A stretch of DNA of 64,000 nucleotides from Halichondria panicea (taxonomy: Eukaryota > Porifera > Demospongiae > Suberitida > Halichondriidae): contig NC_087380.1 in assembly GCF_963675165.1 (NCBI RefSeq), positions 822,303 through 886,302 of the forward strand, written 5' to 3'. The notes beneath the pieces are model-generated. The model worked only from the letters and a program-made list of their open reading frames with translations, ran no database searches and had not been told where the DNA came from. This document shows positions 1-10,409 of this stretch, one piece after another. A program made the position numbers and the translations under genes. The first letter of the stretch is position 1. The number at the start of each line of letters is the position of its first letter.

Positions 1-39
1 GTCTGTCTGTACTAGCTAGTATAATTATAGTAGGGAGGG

Positions 40-366
40 ATTGTAGTTGAACATCTTTCAACTGCCATAACTTGAGCACCGTTGATCCAATGTCAAAAAT
101 TTTATGATTTTCAGAAAGCTTAGAACGAGACCTTTCAAATGATGTGTTCAAATCCAAAATTTGGTTCGGGCCGTAATTTGTCATTTTTCGGCCTTGGACC
201 ATGGGCTATTATTCATGGTACGGCCATATTGGTAAATACTTTTATCTCTCAAATATGAACTTTGATGACATCATTTGAAAGGTATCTTTCTAAGCTTTCA
301 GAAAATCAGAAAATCGTTAAAATTGGATGCACAGAATTCAAGTTATGGCAGCTGAAAGAGTCCCCA
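40..366. repeat. Dispersed intronic repeat, copy 1
   Basis: This stretch lies in an intron of the OXCT1-like gene. It shares two recognisable blocks with 5634-6013 in the POLH gene: one around a 'gttgatccaatgtcaa' motif and one around 'tttgaaaggtatctttctaagctt' (given here only in part), ending 'agagtccccaaa'. Weaker relatives lie at 23830-23965 and 28285-28570. It has no coding potential. I see no clean terminal inverted repeats, so its class is unknown. Confidence 0.6.
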
Positions 367-380
367 AACCATTGATAGTA

Positions 381-711
381 CAGTAGAACCTCGATTATCC
401 GGCCCTCCATTATCCGGAACCTCGATTATCCGGCTTGGCAGTTTTCTTTTTAAATAATTCAGAAAATGGGCGTGTCCCTCAAATGCGCATGCGCGTTGTA
501 GCTGTTACCATGGAGACATGCCTGCTTATCTTCTGCGCATGCGCAGACAACCATGGGCACTGCTGTTTATCAATAAAGTGGGTGGATCAAGGCGTGGTTT
601 ATCTATAAAGTGGGTGGATCAAGGCGTGGTTTATCTATTCGATTATCCGGCATATTCACTTATCCAGCCTCCTTCTGGAACCAAGGTGTCCGGATAATCG
701 AGGTTCTACTG
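381..711. mobile_element. Non-autonomous pogo/Tigger-like DNA transposon (MITE), copy 1
   Basis: A 331-bp element begins CAGTAGAACCTCGATTATCC and ends with the inverse complement, flanked on both sides by TA (379-380 and 712-713). The terminal inverted repeats and TA duplication are typical of the Tc1/mariner-pogo superfamily. It has no transposase frame, so it is non-autonomous. Inside are a cgcatgcgc palindrome and a 27-bp tandem duplication near 570-625. A second copy in opposite orientation lies at 7286-7584. It sits in an OXCT1 intron. Confidence 0.85.
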
Positions 712-812
712 TACATGCATATTATAGCAAGTATTGTATATGCGTCTAATTTGTACTGTCCTTTCGTATTGCAATAGTGGTTTGTATGTCACCATAGTTA
801 TTGTGTGTGTAG

Positions 813-890
813 GGATCTCACAAGATAGTGTCCGAGTGTGGTCTTCCATTGACTGGCAAGAGCTGTGTGGACCTCATCATCACAGATATG

Positions 891-983
<93 letters not shown>

Positions 984-1339
984 ACACCATCACACACCCA
1001 CCCACACAGGGAGTATTTGAGGTGGACTCCACCAATGGTCTAACTCTGACTGAACTAGCCGATGGTGTTTCATTGGAAGATATCAGAGCAGCTACTGGCT
1101 CCACTTTCAAGGTTAGGGCTAGCTATAATTATACAAAATGTTAAATGTTATAAATCATAAGCCTTACAGTACCGAAGTACTCCAGCACACAAAAAGCAAA
1201 AAAGTTTAATTTGATTGTTCAGTCGTATACTTCACGTACATATCTCTGTTCACTCTAAATTATACCTATTGACAGATTGCTTCTCCCCCTCACTCTTGTG
1301 TAGGTGTCTGATGGCCTGCAGCTCATGAGACAAGTGTAG
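813..1339 (+). CDS. OXCT1: Succinyl-CoA:3-ketoacid CoA-transferase, C-terminal exons (partial)
   Basis: These are the last three coding exons of a gene that begins before the window: 813-890, 1010-1111 and 1304-1339, all joined in phase 0 with GT-AG introns. They encode about 71 residues, including KIVSECGLPLTGK, IITDMGVFEVD, GLTLTELADGVSLEDI and TGSTFKV. These align closely with the C-terminus of mitochondrial SCOT (animal OXCT1), which activates acetoacetate by CoA transfer from succinyl-CoA in ketone-body use. The catalytic glutamate lies upstream, outside the window. The stop TAG is at 1337-1339 and an AATAAA follows at 1375. The first intron here (891-1009) is almost entirely an AC microsatellite. 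The next gene is convergent. I am confident of the family because the motif order and spacing match; the exact orthologue (OXCT1 or a testis-type paralogue) cannot be separated. Confidence 0.9.
893..982. repeat. (AC)n microsatellite filling an OXCT1 intron
   Basis: About 45 uninterrupted AC units fill most of the 119-bp intron between the exons ending at 890 and starting at 1010. The repeat begins directly at the GT donor and merges into a C/A-rich tract that reaches the AG acceptor. There is little room for an ordinary branch point and pyrimidine tract. Confidence 0.95.
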
Positions 1340-1374
1340 CCCCACCCACAACAGAGTGTAGCCCCGCCTTCCAC

Positions 1375-1380
1375 AATAAA
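1375..1380 (+). terminator. Poly(A) signal AATAAA of OXCT1
   Basis: An AATAAA hexamer lies 36 bp after the OXCT1 stop codon, in a sensible place for cleavage and polyadenylation. Confidence 0.6.
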
Positions 1381-1696
1381 CTGTCCGTTTTAATGTCATT
1401 TCTTGTTATCACTACCCACTCATTTTGTATTGATAAATTTCGTGTATAAATTGAAAATGTGCCAATGAGAATGAGTGTATAGCATAAGTATGGTGTGCTG
1501 AGTATACATGCATGTGTAATAGTTCAAGTTCTCTGTACTTGAAACTTGAGCACCTGTATTGGGAGGGAAGGGGGTCAGGAAAATATCACTTACACTCAAT
1601 TTCCATAAATCTTATGTACACAGTAAAAATGGAATTGTTTTAGCACATATCAATTTGTGTAGCAAGTGAGCCACATAATAATAGCATAGTTATAAG
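1381..1696. other. Intergenic, convergent 3' ends
   Basis: About 316 bp of AT-rich DNA separate the OXCT1 poly(A) signal from the METTL4 stop codon on the opposite strand. I see no gene or clear repeat in it. Confidence 0.5.
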
Positions 1697-4000
1697 TTAA
1701 AGAGTGCTCACCTCATTTCCCCAAGAGGTCCAGCCTGGTAGCAGGTTCCTGGCAAACAATTCCAGTCTCCCCCCACCATTGGGAGCGTACCTATCCAGCA
1801 CATCTAGGAGGGAGGACACAGTGAAAGACATTACCGACAAACATTTTTTGGAGCGGGTAATTTTCGGGTCTTAAATTTTCACAAAATAATAGGCAATTTT
1901 TAGGAATTTCACGTACGTATACTATTTTCAATAGCAGTTTTTTTTAGCAGACTTGTATATTGAACAGGCAATGCATTTTCATGGCTTGGTGAAATGCACG
2001 AAAATATTAGCGAAAATATTGCCCCGAAAAAATTACCCGCTATACGGTAGCACAATACGACACATACCTCCAAGATATGGTTTCTGAGAGTGAATGCAGC
2101 TAGGGACGGCCATGAGGGAGTACTGGGTGGGGGGTAGCTTCCCTGAGGCTATTCTCCTTATCTTGGTGGGGGGTCCACTGGGGGAGTCACTCTCGTTAGC
2201 GCTTCTCAATCGACCAATCAGAAGAGACTCGTATGGTTTCTTGTGGGCGGAGTCCATGGGCCAAACCAGCTCACCCTTTGTCGTTACCTAGGAGACAGCA
2301 TCAACAGTACTAATTATTATTATTAGTCCAAGTCGTACATTGCACCAGCTATAAGAGCATGGCTAGTACACACTATAGTGAGGGAGAAAGGAGGCCGAAG
2401 ACTTACAATCAATACATTCACCGTGCAAGGATGGAGTCTGTGAATGTTTATATAAAAGCGATCCTACTGTAGAGATTACACAACGCTAGATACACACACA
2501 CTAGCCTCGTTTCCAGGCCGAGTTTCTCGGATAGTTGTTCGCCTATCCGATATAAAAGTAAAAGCAAAAACTCGGCCTGGGAACGAGGCTAGACACACAC
2601 ATGCGCATACAGCGATTTCCTAAGTAGCTGTACTCCACATGTGCACACCTTTATCCAGAGCCACTCTGCGATGTACTCAATGTCCCAGTGTGGAAACAAT
2701 ATCTCTCTGACAAACTGAGCAATGCTCCTCTTGTTAGTCACCCAGACCGCCACCACCGCCCCCTCAATCAGTAGCCCTGGTACCGGGAGATCTATCAGCT
2801 GAAGGTTACTCAACCAAGAGTATCTAAAATAGAATTAGCAGTAGAATTAGCAGTAGCGGTATTATTATAGATCGCTATAATCAATTGCATACAGGAATTG
2901 ACAACTTTTGCACGGTTTTTTTTTATTAATACATGTACTAAACTAGTTTGGAAATCGAAGAAATATTGAAACTCTCACTTTTTTCCTCGGATGGCCGATC
3001 TGTTCTCCCAGGGAGGGTCCATCACAACTAGACCGAAGGACTGCGATGGCAGTGTCGACAACTGATGCATCTTACTCACATCAGATAACAGAAATGAACT
3101 CTGACCTGGGACAGTGAACCTCACTCCTAGTGCGGACACAGTGACATCACATGATCCTTTGTTTGATATCACATGACCAAATAGTTCCACACTGTCTTCA
3201 TCACCTAAAAACAACAGAATAAATTATTTATAAACCAGCACACGAAATGGCTTTTTTAATGTTCTCACCTTTTAAAATGTAGGTGCTGGTTTCTTCTTGT
3301 GCTGTGGTCAGTGCATCGAGATTACACAGCGAGACCAGGTCAACCTCAGGAACTGTTGCTGTACATGGAAACAATAGATATACCGTACAGTGGGTTAATT
3401 TTCGAGTGTCTGCCATTTTTGCGCGTATAAAAATTTTTTTCTACATGTAGATAGCCATTTTTTTCGGACTTGTATATTGAACATATAATTATTTTTGCGG
3501 TTGAAAGGAAATAATTATTATCCCTCGACAGTTACTAGAGAGTGGTCTCACCGAGAGGTGTGGAAGATAGCTGTGGTTGAGTAACAGGGAAGTAGCCATT
3601 TTGCGTACCCAATGAGGACAGAGACAGGTGGCAACTCGACAACCATTCTGAAATCTGGAGCAGACAGATTCGATTAGGCCGTACAATTATACTCAACCTG
3701 ACTATGATGTTTCTGTAGCTCCAACTCTCCTTTGTTTAGCATCCTCTCTGTCTTTCGTTTGCGTTTCTTCTACAGAAGGAAATAAACGGACTTGAGAATA
3801 AACGATGAGGTACACCGTGACAAAGCTAAGGATACAATACCCACAACCTAACTATGCCTGTATGCAGGTGGTACTTTGACTGATGGCTTGCAGTGACCAT
3901 AAGGATCCTCTACCAGAGTGGACTGTACGGATGGTAGGTACGTAAGGAGCACTCCAGCTTTATTTTCAGCCACAACAGTACTGCCAGTGATGGACATCAT
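1697..4000 (-). CDS. METTL4: METTL4-like N6-adenine methyltransferase (MT-A70 family)
   Basis: Eight exons are read on the minus strand: 4000-3875, 3769-3698, 3654-3552, 3358-3269, 3204-2979, 2823-2649, 2287-2068 and 1803-1697. Every junction keeps phase and the model gives 372 residues. The catalytic DPPW motif appears in FGLVVMDPPWENRS (exon 5). It is followed by WVTNKRS, EWLWIK, HKKPYE and the C-terminal ELFARNLLPGWTSWGNEV block, in the order expected for METTL4. An N-terminal KKRKRKTERMLNKGEL segment matches the basic KKRKR/NQGEL stretch of animal METTL4. The family methylates adenine N6, reported for U2 snRNA (as m6Am) and debated for DNA. The protein is shorter than the human one (472 residues), mostly at the N-terminus. 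The first exon and the 3875 splice site are the least certain; exon 1 may lie further upstream. The last exon reads through a possible donor to a TAA. Confidence 0.88.
2502..2591. mobile_element. Foldback MITE of the TAGCCTCG...CGAGGCTA family
   Basis: A 90-bp element in the METTL4 intron between the exons at 2068-2287 and 2649-2823. It starts TAGCCTCGTTTCCAGGCCGA and ends with the inverse complement. The flanking 9-mers (2493-2501 and 2592-2600) are both AC-rich and differ at one base. It belongs to the same family as 43446-43503 and 62439-63501. Confidence 0.7.
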
Positions 4001-4831
4001 ACCATAGATTGAGTACTCTATCTATGATTATACATCCCCACTCAGCTAGCTAGCTCGAGCTCGAGACCAAACCAGCCCTAAACCTCATCTTCAGTGCGGC
4101 CTGGTATCGAGGCTAAAAGATCCCCTTCCTCCTACGTTTTTGACTTGTTGCAGTTCACCCATGTAGCGTGTGGGTTATAAACCGGGGCTCCGGAGCTGTA
4201 GGTGGGTGGCCGGGAAAGTAGTCTTTCATTAGATCACAGCCCTCCTGTAGTCTTTCATTAGATCACAGCCCTCGGCCTGTAGTCTTTCATTGTGATAGTC
4301 AACAGCCCCTGCTACAGTGGTAGTTTTTTTTTTTATTTTTTTATAAACATGTATTGAGTGACAGAGGCTGAGATATGGATAATGTGAAGCTATAATTATT
4401 CAGAGTTCAGACAGAGAGATTGGAGTCCGCAATGGTGAGTCCATGGAAGCAGCTAGATGGCCGTTGAAGCATAGCCATAAATTAGGTTGAAGGATGACTT
4501 CGAAGATATATAGACTTTAATAGAGCAGTCTACTACATGACACACACAAGCCATTATAAGTACTAATTTTGGTAGCAAATTCAAATATTATTTGTCAGAG
4601 CAAATTCAAATATTATTTGTCAGAGATTGGAGTCAGATACTGATGAAAAAGGGCTAGCCTTAAACTTGTCATAAATTACTTGTGTGTGGATATGTATGTA
4701 CAATTTTAATTAATACAACATCGTTTTGAGGCTGTTTTCAAGATTTAGGGGGTGGGGCTGGTTTGGTGCATTCTAATAAGAATATAACCTACCCACATGG
4801 CCAGCCAGCCAGCTAGCTAGCTGAAACAGAG
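4001..4831. promoter_or_regulatory. Head-to-head intergenic region between METTL4 and POLH
   Basis: About 830 bp separate the two divergent start codons and probably hold both promoters. Visible structures are a decayed TAGCCTCG-type foldback relic near 4053-4114, an imperfect triple repeat of 'gtagtctttcatt' (4216-4290), and a direct repeat of 'caaattcaaatattatttgt' (4580-4624). There is no TATA box or coding region I would defend. Confidence 0.45.
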
Positions 4832-6806
4832 ATGAGTACTGAAGCTAAGCACGCACGCAAGGTGATACTGCTAGTAGACATGGACTGCTTCTATGTGCAA
4901 GTAGAGAGGCGCAAGACTCCGGAGCTATGTGGGAAACCAGTCATCGTAGTGCAAGGAACAGGCTTTGGAGAGGGAGGGTAACCACTCACCCTTACCTTAT
5001 AGTTGAGCTAGCTATTATGTACCACTGATACACACATGTACACATCTACCTACCACTGTGCTTTGTCTGGTATATTCTGTACAGTATGACTTTATGTGGC
5101 TGATTGTACATTATCTGTAGAGCAATCGCTGTTAGCTACGAGGCGAGGAAATTTGGAGTGTCTCGTTCTATTCGACCGAAGGAGGCCAAGGCCAAGTGCC
5201 CAGAACTACAGCTGGCATACGTACCAGAGCGTAGGGGCAAGGCTGACCTCACCTGTTATCGACAAGCCGGGGCTGAAGTCATTCAAATACTGGCTGAATT
5301 TACAAGTATTATTGAGAGAGCTAGTATCGATGAAGCCTACCTGGACGTTACTGAGCTCGTATCCAGAAGAATAGTAGCGGGTGATTTGGAAAATTCAATA
5401 ATCACAGCCGAGAGTGTTCCAAATACACACGTGCCGGGGTTCAAAAAAGAAATTTCAGAAGAGGGGGGTGGATTTGAGGAGTGGGTACGAGAAGAGGGGT
5501 GTGGCCAGGAGCTGGTGCTGACGGTGGGAGCAATGATTGCCAATGATATTCGTAAAGCAGTGTTTGAGAGAACTGGGTTCACGTGCTCTGCTGGGATTGG
5601 ATACAATAAGGTGAGGATTTAACGAATGTAGACTACAAAGATTGTCCCAAATTGGCGATTTTATCTCTCAAATACGAGTTTTGATGACACCATGTGAAAG
5701 GTATCTTTCTAAGCTTTTGGAAAATCATAAAATTGTTGAAATTAGATCCACAGAAATCAAGTTATGGCAGCTAAAAGAGTCCCCAAACATTGATTAAGGG
5801 GGGGGGGGGGGGGAGGATTGTAGTTGAATATTTTCAACAGCTATTAACTTTAGTACCGTTGATCCAATGTCAATATTTTTTTATAGTTTTATCGCTCGAA
5901 CGTCAACGTTGATGACACCATTTGAAAGGTATTTTTCTAAGCTTTCAGAAAATCATAAAAAATTTTAATTAGATCCACGGAATCAAGTTTTGGCTGTTTA
6001 AAGAGTCCCCAATCCCCAGGAGGGTTTTCTCTTTATGATTTTCTGACAGCTTATTCTTTGCAGATGGTTGCCAAGATGTGTGCCGGGATGAACAAGCCCA
6101 ACGGTCAGACCATCCTACCTCCGTCAGTACTACCCACTGTCTTTATGACAACACCCACCGCCAAAATGTGAGTTGGACTGTGTGTGTAGAGCATAGTGTC
6201 CCTTTTGATTGAGCTTAACTGGATTACGGTACAACTGCTTTAAATGCTACCACCTTTGCAGACGCCATCTTGGAGGCAAATTGGGTGGTCAGTTGAAGAC
6301 TTTGTTTGGAGTGGAGCATATCGGAGAGTTGACTAGCGTTTCCATGACAGCATTGGAAGGAGCCTTTGGGGCAAAAACCGGGTGAGTATAGTATCCGTGC
6401 CTTTCTTCATGCCATAATTTTCATTATTGATCGTTCAATTGTCTTTAACATTAATTATGTGAGCACTATAATTATAATTATGACCTCCCAGTGCTTGGTT
6501 GTATGGCTTGTGTCGAGGTGAGGACAGTGAGCCAGTCAGAGTGAGGACACTCCCACTCTCTGTCGGCTGTGGCAAAAACTTCCCGGGGAAGAACAAGCTA
6601 ACAACTCCCAAACAGGTACTTGTACTGATATCTACTTTGGGTAGATCTTTGAGGCTTCCATATTATATTCGGCTGTTTAATGACAAATTAATGTTTAGGG
6701 CCCATAACTTAGTGTGATTTGTCCAATTTCCAATTAAACATTTTTTGGTAGTCTTCTATACTCAACCCCCCCCCCCCCACACACACACCACACACACACA
6801 CACACG

Positions 6807-6861
<55 letters not shown>

Positions 6862-8302
6862 TACAGGTAAAGTACTGGCTGACACAGCTGGCTGAGGAGG
6901 TTGCCGAGCGACTGAGTGTTGACCAGAGGGAGAACAACCGTCGAGCTAGCCTCTTGTCCGTTCATTATCACCCGATGGAGAAGAAGTCAGGACTGTCTCG
7001 CTGCTTTCCCCTGGAGAGCACAGACTGTGCCTTTATTGTGCGGAGAGCCTGGGCTACCATCAACAAGGGACAGGGGAGGACGGACAGTGAGGAGGACCAA
7101 CTCTCTTGGTGAGTCTAATGCCCATGCTGTTTTTATTTAGGAATAATTACGGCCTCGGTGATTTCTCAAAATGGGCCTGCATATTACTGTGATACCATAA
7201 ATACCTTGTGTCAAATGATCGTGATTGCATTTGGAATGCTCGAAGAAATGCAGTATACTATACTGTTGTGTTGTTGATCCTAGTACAGTAGAACCTCGAT
7301 TATCCGGACACCTTGGTTCCAGAAGCAGGCCGGATAAGTGAATATGCCGGATAATCGAATAGATAAACCACGCCTTGATCCACCCAATTTATTGATAAAC
7401 AGCAGTGCCACATGGTTGTCTGCGCATGCGCAGAAGATAAGCAGGCATGTCTCCATGGTAACAGCTGCAACGCGCATGCGCGTTTGAGGGACACGCCCAT
7501 TTTCTGATCTGATAACAAGAAAACTGCCAAGCCGGATAATCGAGGTTCCGGATAATGGAGGGCCGGATAATCGAGGTTCTACTGTAGTTGATGCTATGCT
7601 ACAGCTATAGATTGACTGATTGTACTCTGTGTGTGTGTGTTGCTCCCATGCAGGACAGGGGGACTGACCGCCGTGTATCTATCAGCCAGCAAGTTCACTG
7701 GAGGCTCTGTCACTTCAACTACTACCACCATTGACTCCATGTTCTCTAGCACTAACACATTGACACAGCAGGCCTCACCCAAAACCATAGCAACACCCGC
7801 ACTCCCTGTCACTGATACAACCATTACGCCCACTCCATCGCAGCCCTCGAAACAGAGCACCAAACCAATCAGTAGTTACTTCACTCCTGTTAGGGAACAA
7901 GCAAACTCCTCCCCTCCCGCTAAGAAACGCAAGCTAGACATGTCTACATCAACACACGAGAACTTAACAACCCCCTCGCAAATAACTGCTGACACAGACA
8001 CAGCATCTCGATTACAAACTGATTTTGATTATGATCCTACAAAAGACGCAAGTTATAATGAAGACACCTCGATTGAACACCAATTGAACTCTGAATCGAA
8101 TGACTTAAACTCTGCGTGTGATGGTTTAACCCCTGAGTTACTGACGGTGTGTGAGGTGTGTGGGCGTCGTGTGCCCGTGTGGGAGGAGCAGGAACACTCG
8201 GACTATCACTTAGCAATGAAATTACAGCGAGGGGGTGTGAAGGGGCGTGGCAGAAGAGGAGGGGGGAGGGGCACTTCCATACTGGACTTTGTAGTCAGAT
8301 GA
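4832..8302 (+). CDS. POLH: DNA polymerase eta (Y-family translesion polymerase)
   Basis: Seven exons: 4832-4977, 5121-5610, 6064-6167, 6262-6381, 6492-6615, 6867-7108 and 7654-8302. All splice phases agree and give 624 residues. The N-terminus VDMDCFYVQVERR carries the first metal-binding Asp (about D16). SYEARKFGVSRS and ERASIDEAYLDV (about D119/E120) complete the palm and fingers. CSAGIGYNK, GMNKPNGQT, LGGKLG and GCGKNFPGK follow in polymerase eta order. Exon 7 encodes the little-finger end, a disordered Ser/Thr-rich tail with a PCNA-binding-like TKPISSYF, and a UBZ zinc finger (CEVCG...HSDYH, about residues 574-602) for ubiquitinated PCNA. It ends GTSILDFVVR. The enzyme copies past UV dimers in the nucleus. 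Introns 2 and 6 hold repeats, and intron 5 an AC tract. An exon 7 fragment is duplicated at 13990-14095. Confidence 0.95.
5634..6013. repeat. Dispersed intronic repeat, copies 2 and 3
   Basis: POLH intron 2 holds two half-units of the repeat seen at 40-366: 5634-5790 and 5811-6013. They are separated by a run of about 14 G at 5799-5812. The half-units occur in swapped order relative to the first copy, which suggests a tandem or circularly permuted origin. Confidence 0.55.
6768..6860. repeat. Poly-C and (CA)n tract in POLH intron 5
   Basis: A run of C (6768-6778) merges into about 40 CA units reaching within a few bases of the acceptor of POLH exon 6 (starting 6867). The microsatellite replaces the normal pyrimidine tract. 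Confidence 0.9.
7286..7584. mobile_element. Non-autonomous pogo/Tigger-like MITE, copy 2
   Basis: A 299-bp element in POLH intron 6 with CAGTAGAACCTCGATTATCC termini and TA on both sides (7284-7285, 7585-7586). Its interior matches the 381-711 copy in reverse orientation, but lacks that copy's internal 27-bp duplication. It has no transposase frame. Confidence 0.85.
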
Positions 8303-8401
8303 CTCACTACGAACAATTATCATTGTTTTATTATCATCTCATTCTTGTGTTGTTGTCACATTCTTGTGTACATAATTATTACGCAATTCAAAGATGTGGT
8401 C

Positions 8402-8407
8402 AATAAA
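8402..8407 (+). terminator. Poly(A) signal AATAAA of POLH
   Basis: AATAAA lies 100 bp after the POLH stop codon. The convergent hydrolase gene ends only about 135 bp further on, so the two 3' untranslated regions probably abut or overlap. Confidence 0.55.
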
Positions 8408-8541
8408 GTACACACGTTGCGTATAAATTATTATCCAACGAATTGTAACAGTTACTTAATAAATTAAAGTGCAGGGCATTATACTACAAGCATGGCATAT
8501 GTATAGAGTAGCAATATCAGTACATGCATGTACAGTTATGA

Positions 8542-10080
8542 TCAGTTGTTGATTCCGTAATGCTCTCTCAGTGCATCCACGTACATCCACTCCATAGCTC
8601 TGGCAGGAGACAACAGCTTACAGTAGTGCATGCCAGCAGCGGCCTTGATGCCGTAATCACTAGGTGTGCGCATCATGACTGATTGAACCTCAATCACATC
8701 TATACCAAATGATGTCTTAGTCTTCGAGTAAGAGAGTGGGTCCCATATCCACACTGGACCAACATTATAGGGTCCCTTGTCTTCACCCATCACCATCGCA
8801 ACACCGTACTTCTCGAATCGTTTTAGGGTAGTGAAATTAGCATTCTGTATAGCCCAGTTGTAAGCTTCTTGGTTAATGTCTTTGCATATTGAGGAGCCAT
8901 CGGTCTTGTTGAAGTCAACGTTCTTATAGCCACCAGCCTCGTAGACAACTTGTCGAGACTTTAGTTTGACTCTCATTTCATTAGCAGACGTAGCAACGAA
9001 ACCGGCATCGATAAGCGTGTCTAATTCATCATATACATTCTGACTGACTGTAGTCATATTCACCACACAGAGCTTGCCGGGTGTACTGCAGCTGGTTGTG
9101 TTGAGGACGTGAGGAAGATGGACTGGATTTATCTGATACACAGGATGGAAAACATCAGTGTCGTTCACACTGCCCTCAGGCAGACCTCCCATGGTCTGTT
9201 GAGCACGCTCGCTCCAAGGAGAGCCTAGCGTGCAAGAAACAGTCTCGTCCTGATAACAAGGTGGCTTGAAATAGTAGGACCCCTCCAGTTCATACGCAGC
9301 TATGAGGGGTTTCATGAAGGTGTCTGTAGCCACAACCGCACTCGATACATACTGAAATGCAGCTGCATCTCCTAGCTTCGTAGATATAAATGCTGATACT
9401 AACAGCGCTATGTTCTTGTGCGCTTGCTCCTCGGAAATCTCAGGCTTCAAATCTCTCAGTTTTACAAGCTCTGGAGGATCTCCGGACGCAAACTGCAAGT
9501 GTGATACTCCATGTACGACAACCACAGGGAAATTATTGTTAGCACTATCTCTGTCAGTCGCATGTATTATCCTGTGGTAAAACTCTTCCATAATTCTAGT
9601 CACATGACACAGCCCGTCCAATTCACCACCGATGGTCATCGTCGGAATTGCAAAGGTTTGTTTTCGATATTTCCGTTGAAGAAACGATCCCATTAGAACT
9701 TGGCCCATAGCTCCTGAGGGGTCACTAACGAGGTAGTCCTGAAGCATTATACCACCTAACGAGTGTCCAGTGAAAAACTGTTTAGCTGTTTTATTCATTC
9801 CCTGTTCTTGCATGGACTGCAAGACTCTGCTAATCCCACCTCCGATAACGAGGGGCTCTGGAGTGTTCAGAGGGAAGTCAGGGATGCCTACCCACACGGG
9901 GAAGTGAGCTGCAGCTTGCAGGGCTTGAGCTAGTGGTGTGTAGCGCTCGGCAGGTATTTGAGCTCCTTGGATCATGACCAGAGCGATCTCCACTGGACCT
10001 GTGGTGGTGGGTTTGAGGATGACATCGTCTGCATAACAGGTTGCTCCTAGTAGTGCCAACAGGAGGAGGGCGGTAGACAT
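8542..10080 (-). CDS. Secreted alpha/beta hydrolase fold protein, intronless
   Basis: A single uninterrupted frame of 512 residues. Residues 1-18 form a signal peptide ending ATCYA. Residues 20-200 look like an alpha/beta hydrolase. A nucleophile elbow GHSLGG (Ser about 107) follows a beta-strand, with a candidate acid in GGELDGLCH (Asp about 155) and a candidate base in HGVSHLQF (His about 194). That order, Ser-Asp-His, is the lipase/esterase pattern. The C-terminal 280 residues are Cys-containing and N-glycosylation-rich, and I do not recognise them. No membrane segment follows, so the protein is probably secreted or lumenal. The substrate cannot be deduced. The absence of introns stands out beside many-intron neighbours. 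A broken copy on the same strand lies at 14108-14470. The start is the only Met that gives the signal peptide. Confidence 0.8.
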   Translation of the reverse strand: MSTALLLLALLGATCYADDVILKPTTTGPVEIALVMIQGAQIPAERYTPLAQALQAAAHFPVWVGIPDFPLNTPEPLVIGGGISRVLQSMQEQGMNKTAKQFFTGHSLGGIMLQDYLVSDPSGAMGQVLMGSFLQRKYRKQTFAIPTMTIGGELDGLCHVTRIMEEFYHRIIHATDRDSANNNFPVVVVHGVSHLQFASGDPPELVKLRDLKPEISEEQAHKNIALLVSAFISTKLGDAAAFQYVSSAVVATDTFMKPLIAAYELEGSYYFKPPCYQDETVSCTLGSPWSERAQQTMGGLPEGSVNDTDVFHPVYQINPVHLPHVLNTTSCSTPGKLCVVNMTTVSQNVYDELDTLIDAGFVATSANEMRVKLKSRQVVYEAGGYKNVDFNKTDGSSICKDINQEAYNWAIQNANFTTLKRFEKYGVAMVMGEDKGPYNVGPVWIWDPLSYSKTKTSFGIDVIEVQSVMMRTPSDYGIKAAAGMHYCKLLSPARAMEWMYVDALREHYGINN

Positions 10081-10409
10081 CTTGTCTGTATTTATATTTG
10101 ATGGTGAGAATGTAAATTAAGTTAGCTCAGCAGGTACAAGCAAATTACAAGCTAATTACAAGCTAGCTCAGCTAGATCTAGCATTGATTGAGGATCTTAC
10201 ATGCTTTGCAATGTGCTCTCTTCTTTTCTCCAAGCTGCTGTGGCTGCTTTGACCTTTGCAGTCTGATCTTATGTGATAGTTACACAATACAGCATGCCAT
10301 GTATCAGATGGCTATGAATCCACTTAGTATCTAGTACAGTATGAGCCGTGCATACACTGTTTGTGAAATAAAGAAGACTACCAACTGCAAGTTACTCTAT
10401 AGTGAAGCC
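10081..10409. promoter_or_regulatory. Intergenic region between the hydrolase and receptor gene A
   Basis: A divergent promoter region between hydrolase (-) and receptor gene A (+). It contains tandem 'attacaagcta' motifs (10145-10170) and is duplicated as 14490-14870, upstream of gene B. The position of the gene B TATA box corresponds here to the weaker 'gaaataaag' at about 10364. Confidence 0.4.

Noticed and set aside
734-1144. Plus-strand frame rich in His-Thr repeats across the OXCT1 intron, and the antisense Cys-Val frame
   Set aside because: They are translations of the AC microsatellite. The real exons are defined by homology on either side.
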